From an uncultured Bacteroidota bacterium (lineage in GTDB: Bacteria; Bacteroidota; Bacteroidia; Flavobacteriales; Flavobacteriaceae): 64,000 bases of DNA. The stretch spans positions 1 to 64,000 of the forward strand of contig CAJXVU010000007.1 of the NCBI GenBank assembly GCA_913062555.1. The letters are read 5' to 3'. Below, piece after piece: positions 8,437 to 16,198 of this stretch. The first letter of the stretch is position 1. Every line of letters starts with the position of its first letter. The position numbers and the translations under genes are program-made. The notes beneath the pieces were generated by a model, which did not search any database, was not told where the DNA came from, and saw only the letters and a list, made by a program, of their open reading frames with translations.

Positions 8437-8887
8437 TTTAAAAAACAGAACCATTACGATTGAAAAATCATTTAACGCCCCATTAAAAACCGTATGGGAA
8501 GCTTGGACACAATCGGAGCACATCGTAAAATGGTGGGCACCTCCTGGAATGGAACTCGAGGTTATTGAACATGATTTTAAAGTTGGTGGAAAATGGAAAT
8601 ATACAATGCCAATGCCCGATGGTAGTCCATTTATTTCAGAAGGGATTTATAAAGAAATTATTGAATATAAAAAGATAGTCACCTCTGCAGACTTTAGGCC
8701 AATGACAGAGAATGTTGAATTACAGGTTCATTTTGAATCAGATGGGAATAAAACAAAATTCACTTTCAGTGTTATCCATCCTACTGTAGACTACTGTAAA
8801 CAGCAGGAAGCTATGGGTATCAACAACGGTTGGGGTTCAGCATTTGCAAGATTAGAAACTTTAGTAAATATTACTGTTAAGCATTAA
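8429..8887 (+). CDS. SRPBCC (AHSA1-type) domain protein
   Basis: 152 residues forming a single START-like/AHSA1 domain: ITIEKSFNAPLKTVWEAWT at the N terminus, WWAPPGMELEVIEHDFKVGGKWKYTMPMPDGS in the middle, and the C-terminal helix GWGSAFARLETLV. The fold makes a hydrophobic ligand-binding cavity; the ligand is not predictable. It overlaps the ArsR gene by 8 bp, the usual arrangement for this family. The pair is therefore likely controlled by its own repressor. Confidence 0.92.
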   Translation: MSDLKNRTITIEKSFNAPLKTVWEAWTQSEHIVKWWAPPGMELEVIEHDFKVGGKWKYTMPMPDGSPFISEGIYKEIIEYKKIVTSADFRPMTENVELQVHFESDGNKTKFTFSVIHPTVDYCKQQEAMGINNGWGSAFARLETLVNITVKH

Positions 8888-8908
8888 GCTACTAATTTTA
8901 CAAAACCA

Positions 8909-9598
8909 TTACTCATAAAACACAGCCACCTCATCTAAGTCTTTTCTATTCAGGTCTGGCACATAGGCGGGGTGCTTTGGATAGCCAATTGGCAATAATA
9001 AAAAGGCGCGTTCATTACTTGGACGCTCCAATAGCTTCGCTAAAAAGTTCATTGGGCTCGGGGTATGTGTGAGTGTTACCAATCCTGCATTATGAATTGC
9101 AGAGATTAACATGCCACAGGCAATTCCAATGGATTCATTAACATAATAATTGTTGTGTTTGACATTGTCTTCATGTTCGTATACACGCTTAAAGGCTACA
9201 ATTACCCAAGGTGCATCTTCAATAAATGGTTTATTGGTATCCGTACCTAAAGGTGCTAAATCAGCTCGCCAACGATCACTCATACGCTTAGCATAGGTTT
9301 CACGCTCTTCTACTTCTGCTGCTAAACGCATTTGTGTTTTCAGTTCCTCATTCGAAATTGCACAAAATGTCCATGGTTGTTTGTGAGCACCTGATGGTGC
9401 TGTGGATGCCGATTTAATTATATTTTCAATAACCGATTTGGCAATAGGCTGACTAGAATATTCTCGTACCGAGCGCCTGGTGTCAATCCAATTGTAAAAG
9501 GCCTCACTTTTAGCTATGGATTCGGCTGCTGTATAGGCTTCAGACTTATACAATACATGGGTGTAACCATTTATTAAAATTTCTTTTTCTACTGACAT
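8909..9598 (-). CDS. Nitroreductase-family flavoprotein (BluB/IYD-like)
   Basis: 229 residues. FMN-binding motifs include TRRSVREYSS (about 40-49), STAPSGAHKQPW and NYYVNESIGIACGML. The sequence from AGLVTLTHTPSPMNFL to RPSNERAFLLLPIGYP, and the ending PDLNRKDLDEV, resemble the iodotyrosine-deiodinase/BluB branch more than classical NfsB enzymes. Activity would be NAD(P)H- or flavin-dependent reduction in the cytoplasm. A B12-lower-ligand (BluB) role is possible but unsupported, because no corrin biosynthesis genes are seen nearby. Confidence 0.88.
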   Translation of the reverse strand: MSVEKEILINGYTHVLYKSEAYTAAESIAKSEAFYNWIDTRRSVREYSSQPIAKSVIENIIKSASTAPSGAHKQPWTFCAISNEELKTQMRLAAEVEERETYAKRMSDRWRADLAPLGTDTNKPFIEDAPWVIVAFKRVYEHEDNVKHNNYYVNESIGIACGMLISAIHNAGLVTLTHTPSPMNFLAKLLERPSNERAFLLLPIGYPKHPAYVPDLNRKDLDEVAVFYE

Positions 9599-9622
9599 AC
9601 ACTATTTTTATAAAATAAGAAT

Positions 9623-10858
9623 TTACTTTTTGTTTTTCTCTTCTATCCATCGGGACATAAACTTTGTACTCTGCATCATGTGATGTTGTAACATCGTTCC
9701 AATAAAATTATTTCGCCGATGGACTTCCAGGGTTTCCTTAATTCCTTCAATCTTACAAATAAACTGATTTTGAAATTGAGGTTTATTGAATCGTTTATTA
9801 ATTACTTTATAACCGTTTTGCTGATGGCTATCATAATCTCCTTCAGTCGTATATAATGCAATCGCTTGTTTTGCAAAGAGGAGCGGTTCATCGGCTACAA
9901 AACCATTAGGAGTCAAATCGCCATACATCCCCTCTGCCCCTATTGAAGTTGTGACAGCTGGCGTCCCATTTACCATGGCGTCCATCAACTTTCCTTTTAA
10001 CCCTGCTCCAAATTGAATTGGTGCAAGACATATTTTTGAACACTGCATGACTTGATTCACATCTTCAGCAAATCCCTTAACCAAAAATCCATCATTTTCA
10101 TTATGTAACTGATTCACTTTTTGAGAAACATAAGCCCCATAGACATGCAATTCTGCTTCTGGTATCTGCTGTCTAATCAATGGCCAAATGGACGCTTTCA
10201 GGTAAAGTACCGCATTATAATTAGGCGCATGCAAAAAATTCCCTATGCTTATAAAATGTTTTCGATCTTGAAACTTTGGAAGCTTATTAATAGCTTCAGA
10301 AGACAATTCATCCATCATAAAAGGCAAATAATGAAGCAATGCAGTATCAACTCTAAATTCATTTTCGAGAATCTCCATCTCAGCTTCCGAAATAATTAAA
10401 CTTATATCACTTCTATAAATACTCGCAATTTCTCTTTGGGCAATAGTATTAAACAAATACGATGTATCGAATGGTTTTTCATCCTTAAAGGCTTGCTGTC
10501 TTCCTTTTCGTAGGCAATGCAAATCTTCTGTATCCAAAATTCGAAGTGCATTCGGACACTGCTCAGCTACACGCCAAGCAAATTGTTCTTCCATCATAAA
10601 ACGATCAAAAAGCACTATATCTGGTTGTAACTCCTTTATAAAATCGTCAAAACTTGAATTATTCAACTCAATTTCAACAGCAGATACTTGAATGCTTTCA
10701 AGATTAAAAGCATTGTCGGTTTTTGCACAAGGACTCGCAAAAGTTATATGATATGCCTTTGATTGAAAAGCCTCAATGAGTTGTAATATTCTAGTCCCAG
10801 CTGCTGACGATTTTGGTTCAGGCCATACAAAGCCTATTATTAATAAATTATTAGCCAT
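9623..10858 (-). CDS. GT4-like glycosyltransferase
   Basis: 411 residues without a signal peptide. It has a GT-B fold: N-terminal Rossmann domain (NLLIIGFVWPEPKSSAAGTR) and C-terminal donor-binding domain with ISIGNFLHAPNYNAVLYL, AELHVYGAY and GFAEDVNQVMQCSKICLAPIQFGAGLKGKLMDAMVNGTPAVTT. The last segment is the family's nucleotide-sugar loop. Acceptor and sugar are unknown, and no polysaccharide cluster surrounds it. The nitroreductase starts 24 bp downstream, so they may be cotranscribed. Confidence 0.85.
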   Translation of the reverse strand: MANNLLIIGFVWPEPKSSAAGTRILQLIEAFQSKAYHITFASPCAKTDNAFNLESIQVSAVEIELNNSSFDDFIKELQPDIVLFDRFMMEEQFAWRVAEQCPNALRILDTEDLHCLRKGRQQAFKDEKPFDTSYLFNTIAQREIASIYRSDISLIISEAEMEILENEFRVDTALLHYLPFMMDELSSEAINKLPKFQDRKHFISIGNFLHAPNYNAVLYLKASIWPLIRQQIPEAELHVYGAYVSQKVNQLHNENDGFLVKGFAEDVNQVMQCSKICLAPIQFGAGLKGKLMDAMVNGTPAVTTSIGAEGMYGDLTPNGFVADEPLLFAKQAIALYTTEGDYDSHQQNGYKVINKRFNKPQFQNQFICKIEGIKETLEVHRRNNFIGTMLQHHMMQSTKFMSRWIEEKNKK

Positions 10859-10971
10859 AAAAAAATTAAAATCTCAAATTATATACAACAAATTTCAATC
10901 TACTATTACTTCCAATTATTCCCATTTTAAATTTGCTAATCGGTATTTTATTTTTTGGTTTTCAAAAATTA

Positions 10972-11442
10972 TTACGGTTTTGGCTCTAAACTATATTTAG
11001 TACGGACTCCTTTTGCCCAGGTAATGACATCTTCTATTTGTGTTTCAGTTAGCTTGGCCTCTTTATGTGTCCAGGTATATGATGGTAATGGCATTTCTTT
11101 TTTTTCTATCATTTCTATCAATTCATCAAGCTTATGATCTTTTTTCTTTAAAGAATATGCAGACCATTTTGATAAATCTAGTTCTTCTTTTCCATGATTT
11201 ATATGACCAGCCATCCAATAATTAACGGGAGTAATTGAACTATACCAAGGGTAGCGTGTTATACCACTGTGACAGTCAAAACAAGTCTCCTTTAAAATAA
11301 GTTTTACATTCTCAGGAGGGCTTGTATCTTCAAAAAATGATTCAAAGGATACCATTTCTCCAGAATTCTTTTCTGGCCCAAAGAACTGTGCAATTACAAA
11401 CACTGCTAATAATAGTAGTAATATCTTTTTTATACTTCGCAT
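10972..11442 (-). CDS. Exported haem-binding domain protein
   Basis: 156 residues. It has an N-terminal membrane anchor/signal (residues 5-20) and one c-type haem site, CFDCH (Cys54, Cys57, His58). The following WYSSITPVNYWMAGHINHGKEELDLSKW is characteristic of the Bacteroidota haem-binding domain family (PF14376-type). It is likely a periplasmic monohaem protein and its electron partner is unknown. It is transcribed divergently from the HEAT-like gene upstream of purB. Confidence 0.88.
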   Translation of the reverse strand: MRSIKKILLLLLAVFVIAQFFGPEKNSGEMVSFESFFEDTSPPENVKLILKETCFDCHSGITRYPWYSSITPVNYWMAGHINHGKEELDLSKWSAYSLKKKDHKLDELIEMIEKKEMPLPSYTWTHKEAKLTETQIEDVITWAKGVRTKYSLEPKP

Positions 11443-11481
11443 AATTATTAAATTTAGAATCTTAAAAGTAGCAATTTATTA

Positions 11482-12057
11482 ATGACTTTAGAACAACTAC
11501 ACGAAGAATTAACTTATGTTAACGCTGCGCGGGAAAACAGACTGAAATACGCTAACATTATATTAAATGACCTCAGCCTGCTACCAAAACTTATAGAGGT
11601 TTTATTAATGGTTGATGATAAGACATCCTGTAAAGCTGCATGGATATTAGAGTTCGCCTGTGCTAAAAATTTAGAGATCATAATTCCGTATTTAGATAAG
11701 TTAATAAGCAATATTTACAAAATTCATTTAGATTCTGCAGTTCGTCCGGTAGCAAAAATTTGTGAATTCTTGGTAAATGCTTACTATTCCAAAAATGAGA
11801 ACAGTATAAAATTGGCATTGAAACCAACACATAAAGAACTAATAATTGAAACCTGTTTCGATTGGATGATTACCGATCAAAAAGTTGCGGCAAAAGTATA
11901 TTCAATGAGTAATTTATTGTTATTAGGGCAAGAATATGATTGGATTCATGATGAATTAAAATTAATTTTAGAGCGAGACTATCATCCAGAAAGTGCGGCG
12001 TATAAAGCCAGAGCTCGAAATGTGCTTCATAAAATGAAAAAGATGAAAAAAGCATAA
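11482..12057 (+). CDS. Helical (HEAT-like) protein upstream of purB
   Basis: 191 residues, apparently all-helical and cytoplasmic. Helix pairs such as SLLPKLIEVLLMVDDKTSC and KAAWILEFACAKNLEIIIPYLDKLIS recall HEAT/ARM repeats. No catalytic motif is visible. It lies 151 bp upstream of purB on the same strand, but a -7 box at 12175-12182 suggests purB also has its own promoter. Homologues in Flavobacteriaceae are often labelled after purB because of this neighbourhood. There is no sequence basis for lyase activity. Confidence 0.75.
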   Translation: MTLEQLHEELTYVNAARENRLKYANIILNDLSLLPKLIEVLLMVDDKTSCKAAWILEFACAKNLEIIIPYLDKLISNIYKIHLDSAVRPVAKICEFLVNAYYSKNENSIKLALKPTHKELIIETCFDWMITDQKVAAKVYSMSNLLLLGQEYDWIHDELKLILERDYHPESAAYKARARNVLHKMKKMKKA

Positions 12058-12174
12058 TGCACAATTTTATTAATTGTATTTTATAACATTATGTGTATAA
12101 AACATTGATAATAACTTCTTTGATATTTAAATAAAATTCATAATCTGTTATTCGCAATTCGAGATACAAACACC

Positions 12175-12182
12175 TATCTTTG
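12175..12182 (+). promoter_or_regulatory. -7 promoter box of purB (TATCTTTG)
   Basis: It matches the Bacteroidota -7 consensus TAnnTTTG and sits 27 bp upstream of the purB ATG. Confidence 0.6.
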
Positions 12183-12208
12183 CAACTTCAAAAAAAACAA
12201 CGCAACAT

Positions 12209-13552
12209 ATGTCTTTATCAACACTTAATGCCATTTCACCAATTGATGGTCGTTATAGAAGTAAAACAGAATCTTTAGCTCCTTATTTTTCTGAAGAAGC
12301 CTTAATTAAATATCGTGTACTTGTAGAAATTGAATATTTCATCGCGTTATGTGAAATTCCTTTACCTCAATTAAAAGATTTTAATGTTGAATTATTTGAT
12401 GACTTACGAGCTATCTATAAAAACTTTACATCTGAAAATGCCTTAGCTATTAAAGCTATTGAATCTGTTACCAATCATGATGTAAAGGCTGTTGAATATT
12501 TTATTAAAGATCAATTTGATGCTTTGAATATCTCAGAATATAAAGAGTTTATCCATTTTGGATTAACCTCTCAGGATATAAACAATACTGCAGTCCCCTT
12601 GAGTATCAAGGACGCCATGAATAATAGTTATGTTCCTGAATACAATAGTGTTTTAGAGCGTTTAAAAGAATTAGCTGCCGACTGGAAAGACATTCCAATG
12701 CTTGCTAGAACTCATGGTCAACCCGCATCTCCAACGCGTTTAGGTAAAGAGATAGACGTTTTTGTTGTGAGACTTGAAGAGCAATTTAATTTACTGAATG
12801 ACATTCCTAGTGCCGCGAAATTTGGTGGTGCTACTGGAAATTACAATGCACATCATGTTGCTTATCCAACTATTGATTGGAAAGCTTTTGGATCTAGTTT
12901 TGTAAAAGAAAAATTAGGATTACACCATTCCTTCCCAACAACTCAAATTGAGCATTATGACCATATGGCCGCTCTATTTGATTGCTTAAAACGTATCAAC
13001 ACTATTATTATAGATTTAGACCGAGATATTTGGACCTATGTATCTATGGAATATTTCAAACAAAAAATTAAGAAAGGTGAAGTCGGAAGTTCAGCAATGC
13101 CACATAAAGTTAATCCAATTGATTTTGAAAACAGCGAAGGAAATTTAGGTATAGCAAATGCCCTTTTTGAGCACTTAGCTGCAAAACTTCCATTATCAAG
13201 ATTACAACGTGACTTAACAGACAGCACGGTTTTACGCAATGTAGGTGTCCCTTTTGGACATACTTTAATTGGCTTTAAATCTACTTTAAAAGGATTAAAT
13301 AAATTATTACTAAATGAACCTAAATTTGCTGAAGATTTAGAACGAAATTGGGCTGTGGTTGCGGAAGCAATTCAGACTATTCTACGCCGTGAAGCCTATC
13401 CAAATCCCTATGAAGCTCTAAAAGGATTAACAAGAACTAATACTGCGATTACAAAAGATTCTATTTCAGAATTTATTGATACACTAGAGGTAAGTTCTGC
13501 CCTTAAAACAGAATTGAAAGCCATATCTCCAAGTAATTATACAGGGATATAA
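12209..13552 (+). CDS. purB: Adenylosuccinate lyase
   Basis: 447 residues, full length. It catalyses SAICAR to AICAR and adenylosuccinate to AMP, each with loss of fumarate. The superfamily signature GSSAMPHKVNPIDFE is at about residues 290-304. The catalytic-site regions TSQDINNTA and ARTHGQPASPTRLGKE and the N-terminal SPIDGRYRSK are all present. The nearest purine gene in the window, purL, is 41 kb away, so there is no purine operon here. A 53-residue ORF begins at the base after its stop codon. Confidence 0.97.
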   Translation: MSLSTLNAISPIDGRYRSKTESLAPYFSEEALIKYRVLVEIEYFIALCEIPLPQLKDFNVELFDDLRAIYKNFTSENALAIKAIESVTNHDVKAVEYFIKDQFDALNISEYKEFIHFGLTSQDINNTAVPLSIKDAMNNSYVPEYNSVLERLKELAADWKDIPMLARTHGQPASPTRLGKEIDVFVVRLEEQFNLLNDIPSAAKFGGATGNYNAHHVAYPTIDWKAFGSSFVKEKLGLHHSFPTTQIEHYDHMAALFDCLKRINTIIIDLDRDIWTYVSMEYFKQKIKKGEVGSSAMPHKVNPIDFENSEGNLGIANALFEHLAAKLPLSRLQRDLTDSTVLRNVGVPFGHTLIGFKSTLKGLNKLLLNEPKFAEDLERNWAVVAEAIQTILRREAYPNPYEALKGLTRTNTAITKDSISEFIDTLEVSSALKTELKAISPSNYTGI

Positions 13553-13714
13553 ATGAACAATAAAATAACATTATTATTAACCGCACTTCTGGTATTCTTT
13601 TTCGTTATTTCAGGGCTCTTCGGATTGTTAGACAATTACATTGTCAAAACAATTTTATTTGTTGTTTTCTTTGGAATTATTGTTAATATAATTTTTATAA
13701 AAATTAAAGCATAA
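13553..13714 (+). CDS. 53-residue two-helix membrane protein directly after purB
   Basis: ATG at 13553 follows the purB TAA (13550-13552) with no gap, and the ORF runs 53 codons to TAA at 13712-13714. The product starts MNNKITLLLTALLVF and has two hydrophobic stretches, about residues 5-26 and 30-49, separated by LLDNY, with a basic tail (IKIKA). A terminator follows at once (13719-13750), so the ORF fills the space between purB and its terminator. Function unknown. The exact abutment and the hydrophobic pattern argue for a real, coupled gene. Confidence 0.6.
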   Translation: MNNKITLLLTALLVFFFVISGLFGLLDNYIVKTILFVVFFGIIVNIIFIKIKA

Positions 13715-13718
13715 GCAT

Positions 13719-13750
13719 AAAAAAACCTGCCAAAATTGACAGGTTTTTTT
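13719..13750. terminator. Bidirectional intrinsic terminator after purB operon
   Basis: Stem AACCTG/CAGGTT plus one inner pair, with A-run before and T-run after. It serves purB and its small ORF on the plus strand and can also stop the convergent DUF4252 operon. Confidence 0.85.
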
Positions 13751-13802
13751 GATATTAACATTCTAAAAATTAATTGTGATTAGTAATTAAAGTATTGAAT
13801 AT

Positions 13803-14348
13803 TTATTTAAAGAAATTCATGAATTCCTCTACACTATTTTCTTCAGAAGACATTTGATTAACGACGCTTCCAAGTGACATTATTTTTGAAGGCTCCATAT
13901 TACTACCTAAAACTCTTACAATTGCGAAGCCTTGATCCTTTGAGCTTCCAAAAATGATAAGCTCATCTATAGTGGTATCTGTACCAATATATTTTACAAT
14001 AATTTTACCATCGCTAGAATTTCCACCTCTAAAAAGCTCCTCATATCGTTCATCTTTTAAAATGAGCTGCACTTTGGCTAATTCAGCTTTGTAATCTTCA
14101 ATATTATCATCAGCTAAACGATAGGCTAACATATTAAGCTTACTCACAGATTCATAAGCTTCTTTTTGCACTTCTGTTAATGTTACTTTATCTATATTAA
14201 CAAAACTAGTAGGAATATCTACAGAAATAAAATTTGGAGTTTCCTGATTAGCAACGAAGTAGCTTTGTAATGTTTCTCCATAGTTGCAGCTTATTAAAAC
14301 GGCTACTATGAAGAATGACATTACTATTTTTTTGATTGATGTGTTCAT
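13803..14348 (-). CDS. DUF4252 lipoprotein
   Basis: 181 residues. A lipoprotein signal ends LISC (Cys21). The rest matches the DUF4252 pattern: a helical first half with SVSKLNMLAYRLADDN, then DERYEELFRGG, IIVKYIGTDTTIDELIIFGSSKDQGFAIVRVLG, and ...MSLGSVVNQM. Such proteins are envelope-anchored and of unknown function. They recur behind ECF sigma/anti-sigma genes in Flavobacteriaceae. It is the last gene of a four-gene operon and lies 53 bp after the second DUF4252 gene. Confidence 0.85.
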   Translation of the reverse strand: MNTSIKKIVMSFFIVAVLISCNYGETLQSYFVANQETPNFISVDIPTSFVNIDKVTLTEVQKEAYESVSKLNMLAYRLADDNIEDYKAELAKVQLILKDERYEELFRGGNSSDGKIIVKYIGTDTTIDELIIFGSSKDQGFAIVRVLGSNMEPSKIMSLGSVVNQMSSEENSVEEFMNFFK

Positions 14349-14401
14349 TGTGATGATGATATATTATTAATTGTGTGCTTTAAGAACGATTAAAAAAGTG
14401 A

Positions 14402-14974
14402 CTAATTCTTCTTATCGCCAGCTTTTTTCAAATGTTCTCCTCCAGGAATGTTCATTTTACTAGTGATTTTAGAGATCTCTCTAAGATCAATATCTCCCAA
14501 TATGGAAACGATTACTGTTTCAACATCACGTTTTTCTCCATTAATAGTAATGCTTTCCCCTTTAGTCATCTCTTTCAAACCAGTAACTACCATTAATAAT
14601 TCTTTTACAAGGTTTTCATTAGACCCTTCTCTTACATAAAACTTAACCGTTTGATTTCCATCTTTAAAACGCATTAGTTCCTCTAAACTTGAACTACCAA
14701 TGTATTTTTTTACATCCGCATTCATACTTGAAGCAATTGATTTATCTCCGGTGGTTAACAATTTTATGCTTTTAATTTTCTTAATCGCGTCAAACATTGC
14801 TGCCGCCTCTGGGTCATCCATATCGATATCGATACTGGCAATCATTGAAAACATTTTACTGTTTATTACTCCAGAAGTCACGCCATCCATATCTTCGTAC
14901 TTGTCAAATATTCCTTGACCAAAGGATACTAAAGGCGTCATTACAATTGCTATTATTAATACTAACTTTCTCAT
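14402..14974 (-). CDS. DUF4252 periplasmic protein
   Basis: 190 residues with a cleavable signal peptide (1-19, VSFGQ), so soluble periplasmic rather than lipidated. The DUF4252 core is visible as YEDMDGVTSGVINSKMF, AIKKIKSIKLLTTGD, VKFYVREGSNENLVKELLMVVTG and ETVIVSILGDIDLREISKI. It pairs with the DUF4252 lipoprotein downstream and follows the anti-sigma-like gene by 23 bp. The soluble and lipidated paralogues may act together; this is inference from gene order. Confidence 0.87.
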   Translation of the reverse strand: MRKLVLIIAIVMTPLVSFGQGIFDKYEDMDGVTSGVINSKMFSMIASIDIDMDDPEAAAMFDAIKKIKSIKLLTTGDKSIASSMNADVKKYIGSSSLEELMRFKDGNQTVKFYVREGSNENLVKELLMVVTGLKEMTKGESITINGEKRDVETVIVSILGDIDLREISKITSKMNIPGGEHLKKAGDKKN

Positions 14975-14997
14975 GTTTACTTATTTTAATTCTATTA

Positions 14998-15483
14998 TTA
15001 ATTCGTTTTTAAAAATTTATCTGTTGTTTTTGAAAATTCACCAAGGTAAGCGATATTATCAGCCCCTTTTGTGAAGTTCGTTGATACCATGTTTAATGCA
15101 TTCATGCTCTCGCTGCCTTTATTAAAATTAGAAGACACTAGATTAAACACTTCCATGGTTTGATTATAGGCTAAAAGAGCTTCTTCTCTTTGAGCTTCAG
15201 TTGGACCACTTGTTTGAATATAAATACCAAACATTAGAACTGCTACAGCTGCGACGGAAATCCATTTATACAAGTTAATTGTATTTCTAGGTGTTAATGG
15301 AACCTCTTTGGTGAACTGCTCTTCGTGGCTTATCGAAAAATACTGAAACATATTTTTATATACTTCCAAGTGTGGCTCTACAGTTTCTTTCGAAAAATAG
15401 TTTTTTAACTGCTGCTCTTCTTTTAAAGTAGTTTCTCCGTTATCGTACTTCTCTATTAATTTTTCTATGCTATTTAACACCAT
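14998..15483 (-). CDS. Single-pass membrane protein, probable anti-sigma factor
   Basis: 161 residues. The cytoplasmic N terminus (about 1-90) has EKLIEKYDNGETTLKEEQQLKNYFS, a pattern common in flavobacterial anti-sigma-like proteins. One transmembrane helix is at about 91-109 (WISVAAVAVLMFGIYI). The periplasmic part contains two similar segments (NLVSSNFNKGSESMNAL / NMVSTNFTKGADNIAYL). The start overlaps the end of the ECF sigma gene by 14 bp, which implies coupled synthesis. No ZAS zinc motif is seen. The anti-sigma role is inferred from topology and position. Confidence 0.75.
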   Translation of the reverse strand: MVLNSIEKLIEKYDNGETTLKEEQQLKNYFSKETVEPHLEVYKNMFQYFSISHEEQFTKEVPLTPRNTINLYKWISVAAVAVLMFGIYIQTSGPTEAQREEALLAYNQTMEVFNLVSSNFNKGSESMNALNMVSTNFTKGADNIAYLGEFSKTTDKFLKTN

Positions 15484-15979
15484 AATTATGTGTTTTAGTT
15501 AATTTTTCTCTTAATGTTTTACGGCCTCTTGATAAAGCTACTCTAATGGCTGTTTCGTTCATGTCAAGCATTTTCGAAATTTCACTAAAGTCGTATTGTT
15601 CTATATCTCTAAGCTGTAATATTATTTTTTGTTGTTCTGGCAAATCTTCCATTATTTTTGAAACCCAGTTCACACTATCATTCAATTCCAATTGTTTCTG
15701 TAATGAAACGCTTTTATCTTGATAATTACTATGCACGATTTTTAAATTTTGTGCATGCTTCGATTTTAATTTATCAAGACAAAAATTCTTTGTCATGGTC
15801 ATTGAAAATGCTTCTACATTTTTATACTCTTGAATCTTTGTTTTATTATTCCATAATTTCAACAAAATTTCCTGCGTCGCATCTTCAGCTTCTTCTTGAG
15901 AAACTAGTAACCGTTTTGCCAAACGGAATACCTTATCTTTAAAAGGCATCACTATGTTTAAAAAATCAGCCTGTGTCAT
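15470..15979 (-). CDS. ECF RNA polymerase sigma factor
   Basis: 169 residues. Region 2 contains EEAEDATQEILLKLWNNKTKI and AFSMTMTKNFCLDKLKSK. Region 4 contains LPEQQKIILQLRDIEQYDFSEISKMLDMNETAIRVALSRGRKTLREKL. This is the minimal two-domain architecture of ECF sigma factors. It heads an operon of sigma, membrane anti-sigma-like protein and two DUF4252 proteins, so the signal is likely at the cell envelope. It lies divergent to the S41 protease gene 219 bp away. Confidence 0.93.
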   Translation of the reverse strand: MTQADFLNIVMPFKDKVFRLAKRLLVSQEEAEDATQEILLKLWNNKTKIQEYKNVEAFSMTMTKNFCLDKLKSKHAQNLKIVHSNYQDKSVSLQKQLELNDSVNWVSKIMEDLPEQQKIILQLRDIEQYDFSEISKMLDMNETAIRVALSRGRKTLREKLTKTHNYGVK

Positions 15980-16146
15980 TATTATTGGTGGTTAGTTTAA
16001 AAGCTTATTGTTGCTTTATGATATTACGACGATGCACTTTCTGTTTTGTTACATTTTAGTTTCATTTTTTTTATCTCATTTAAAATTAACCATTACTAAC
16101 TTGTCTTTTAAAAGATTCCAGCCTTCATGGAATTAATATTTTTATT

Positions 16147-16160
16147 TTACAATATTGTAA
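16147..16160. promoter_or_regulatory. 14-bp perfect palindrome upstream of S41 protease gene
   Basis: TTACAATATTGTAA, centred about 45 bp before the ATG at 16199. Its place just upstream of a weak -7-like TAACTTTA (about 16162) would suit a repressor or activator site. No regulator is identified. Confidence 0.4.
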
Positions 16161-16198
16161 TTAACTTTATAGTTTAAAAAGAAAAATTAATACACGCT

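Noticed and set aside
8909-9598. BluB lower-ligand synthase linked to the B12 locus
   Set aside because: It is about 8 kb from the B12 genes, on its own, and key residues do not separate it from other IYD-like nitroreductases.
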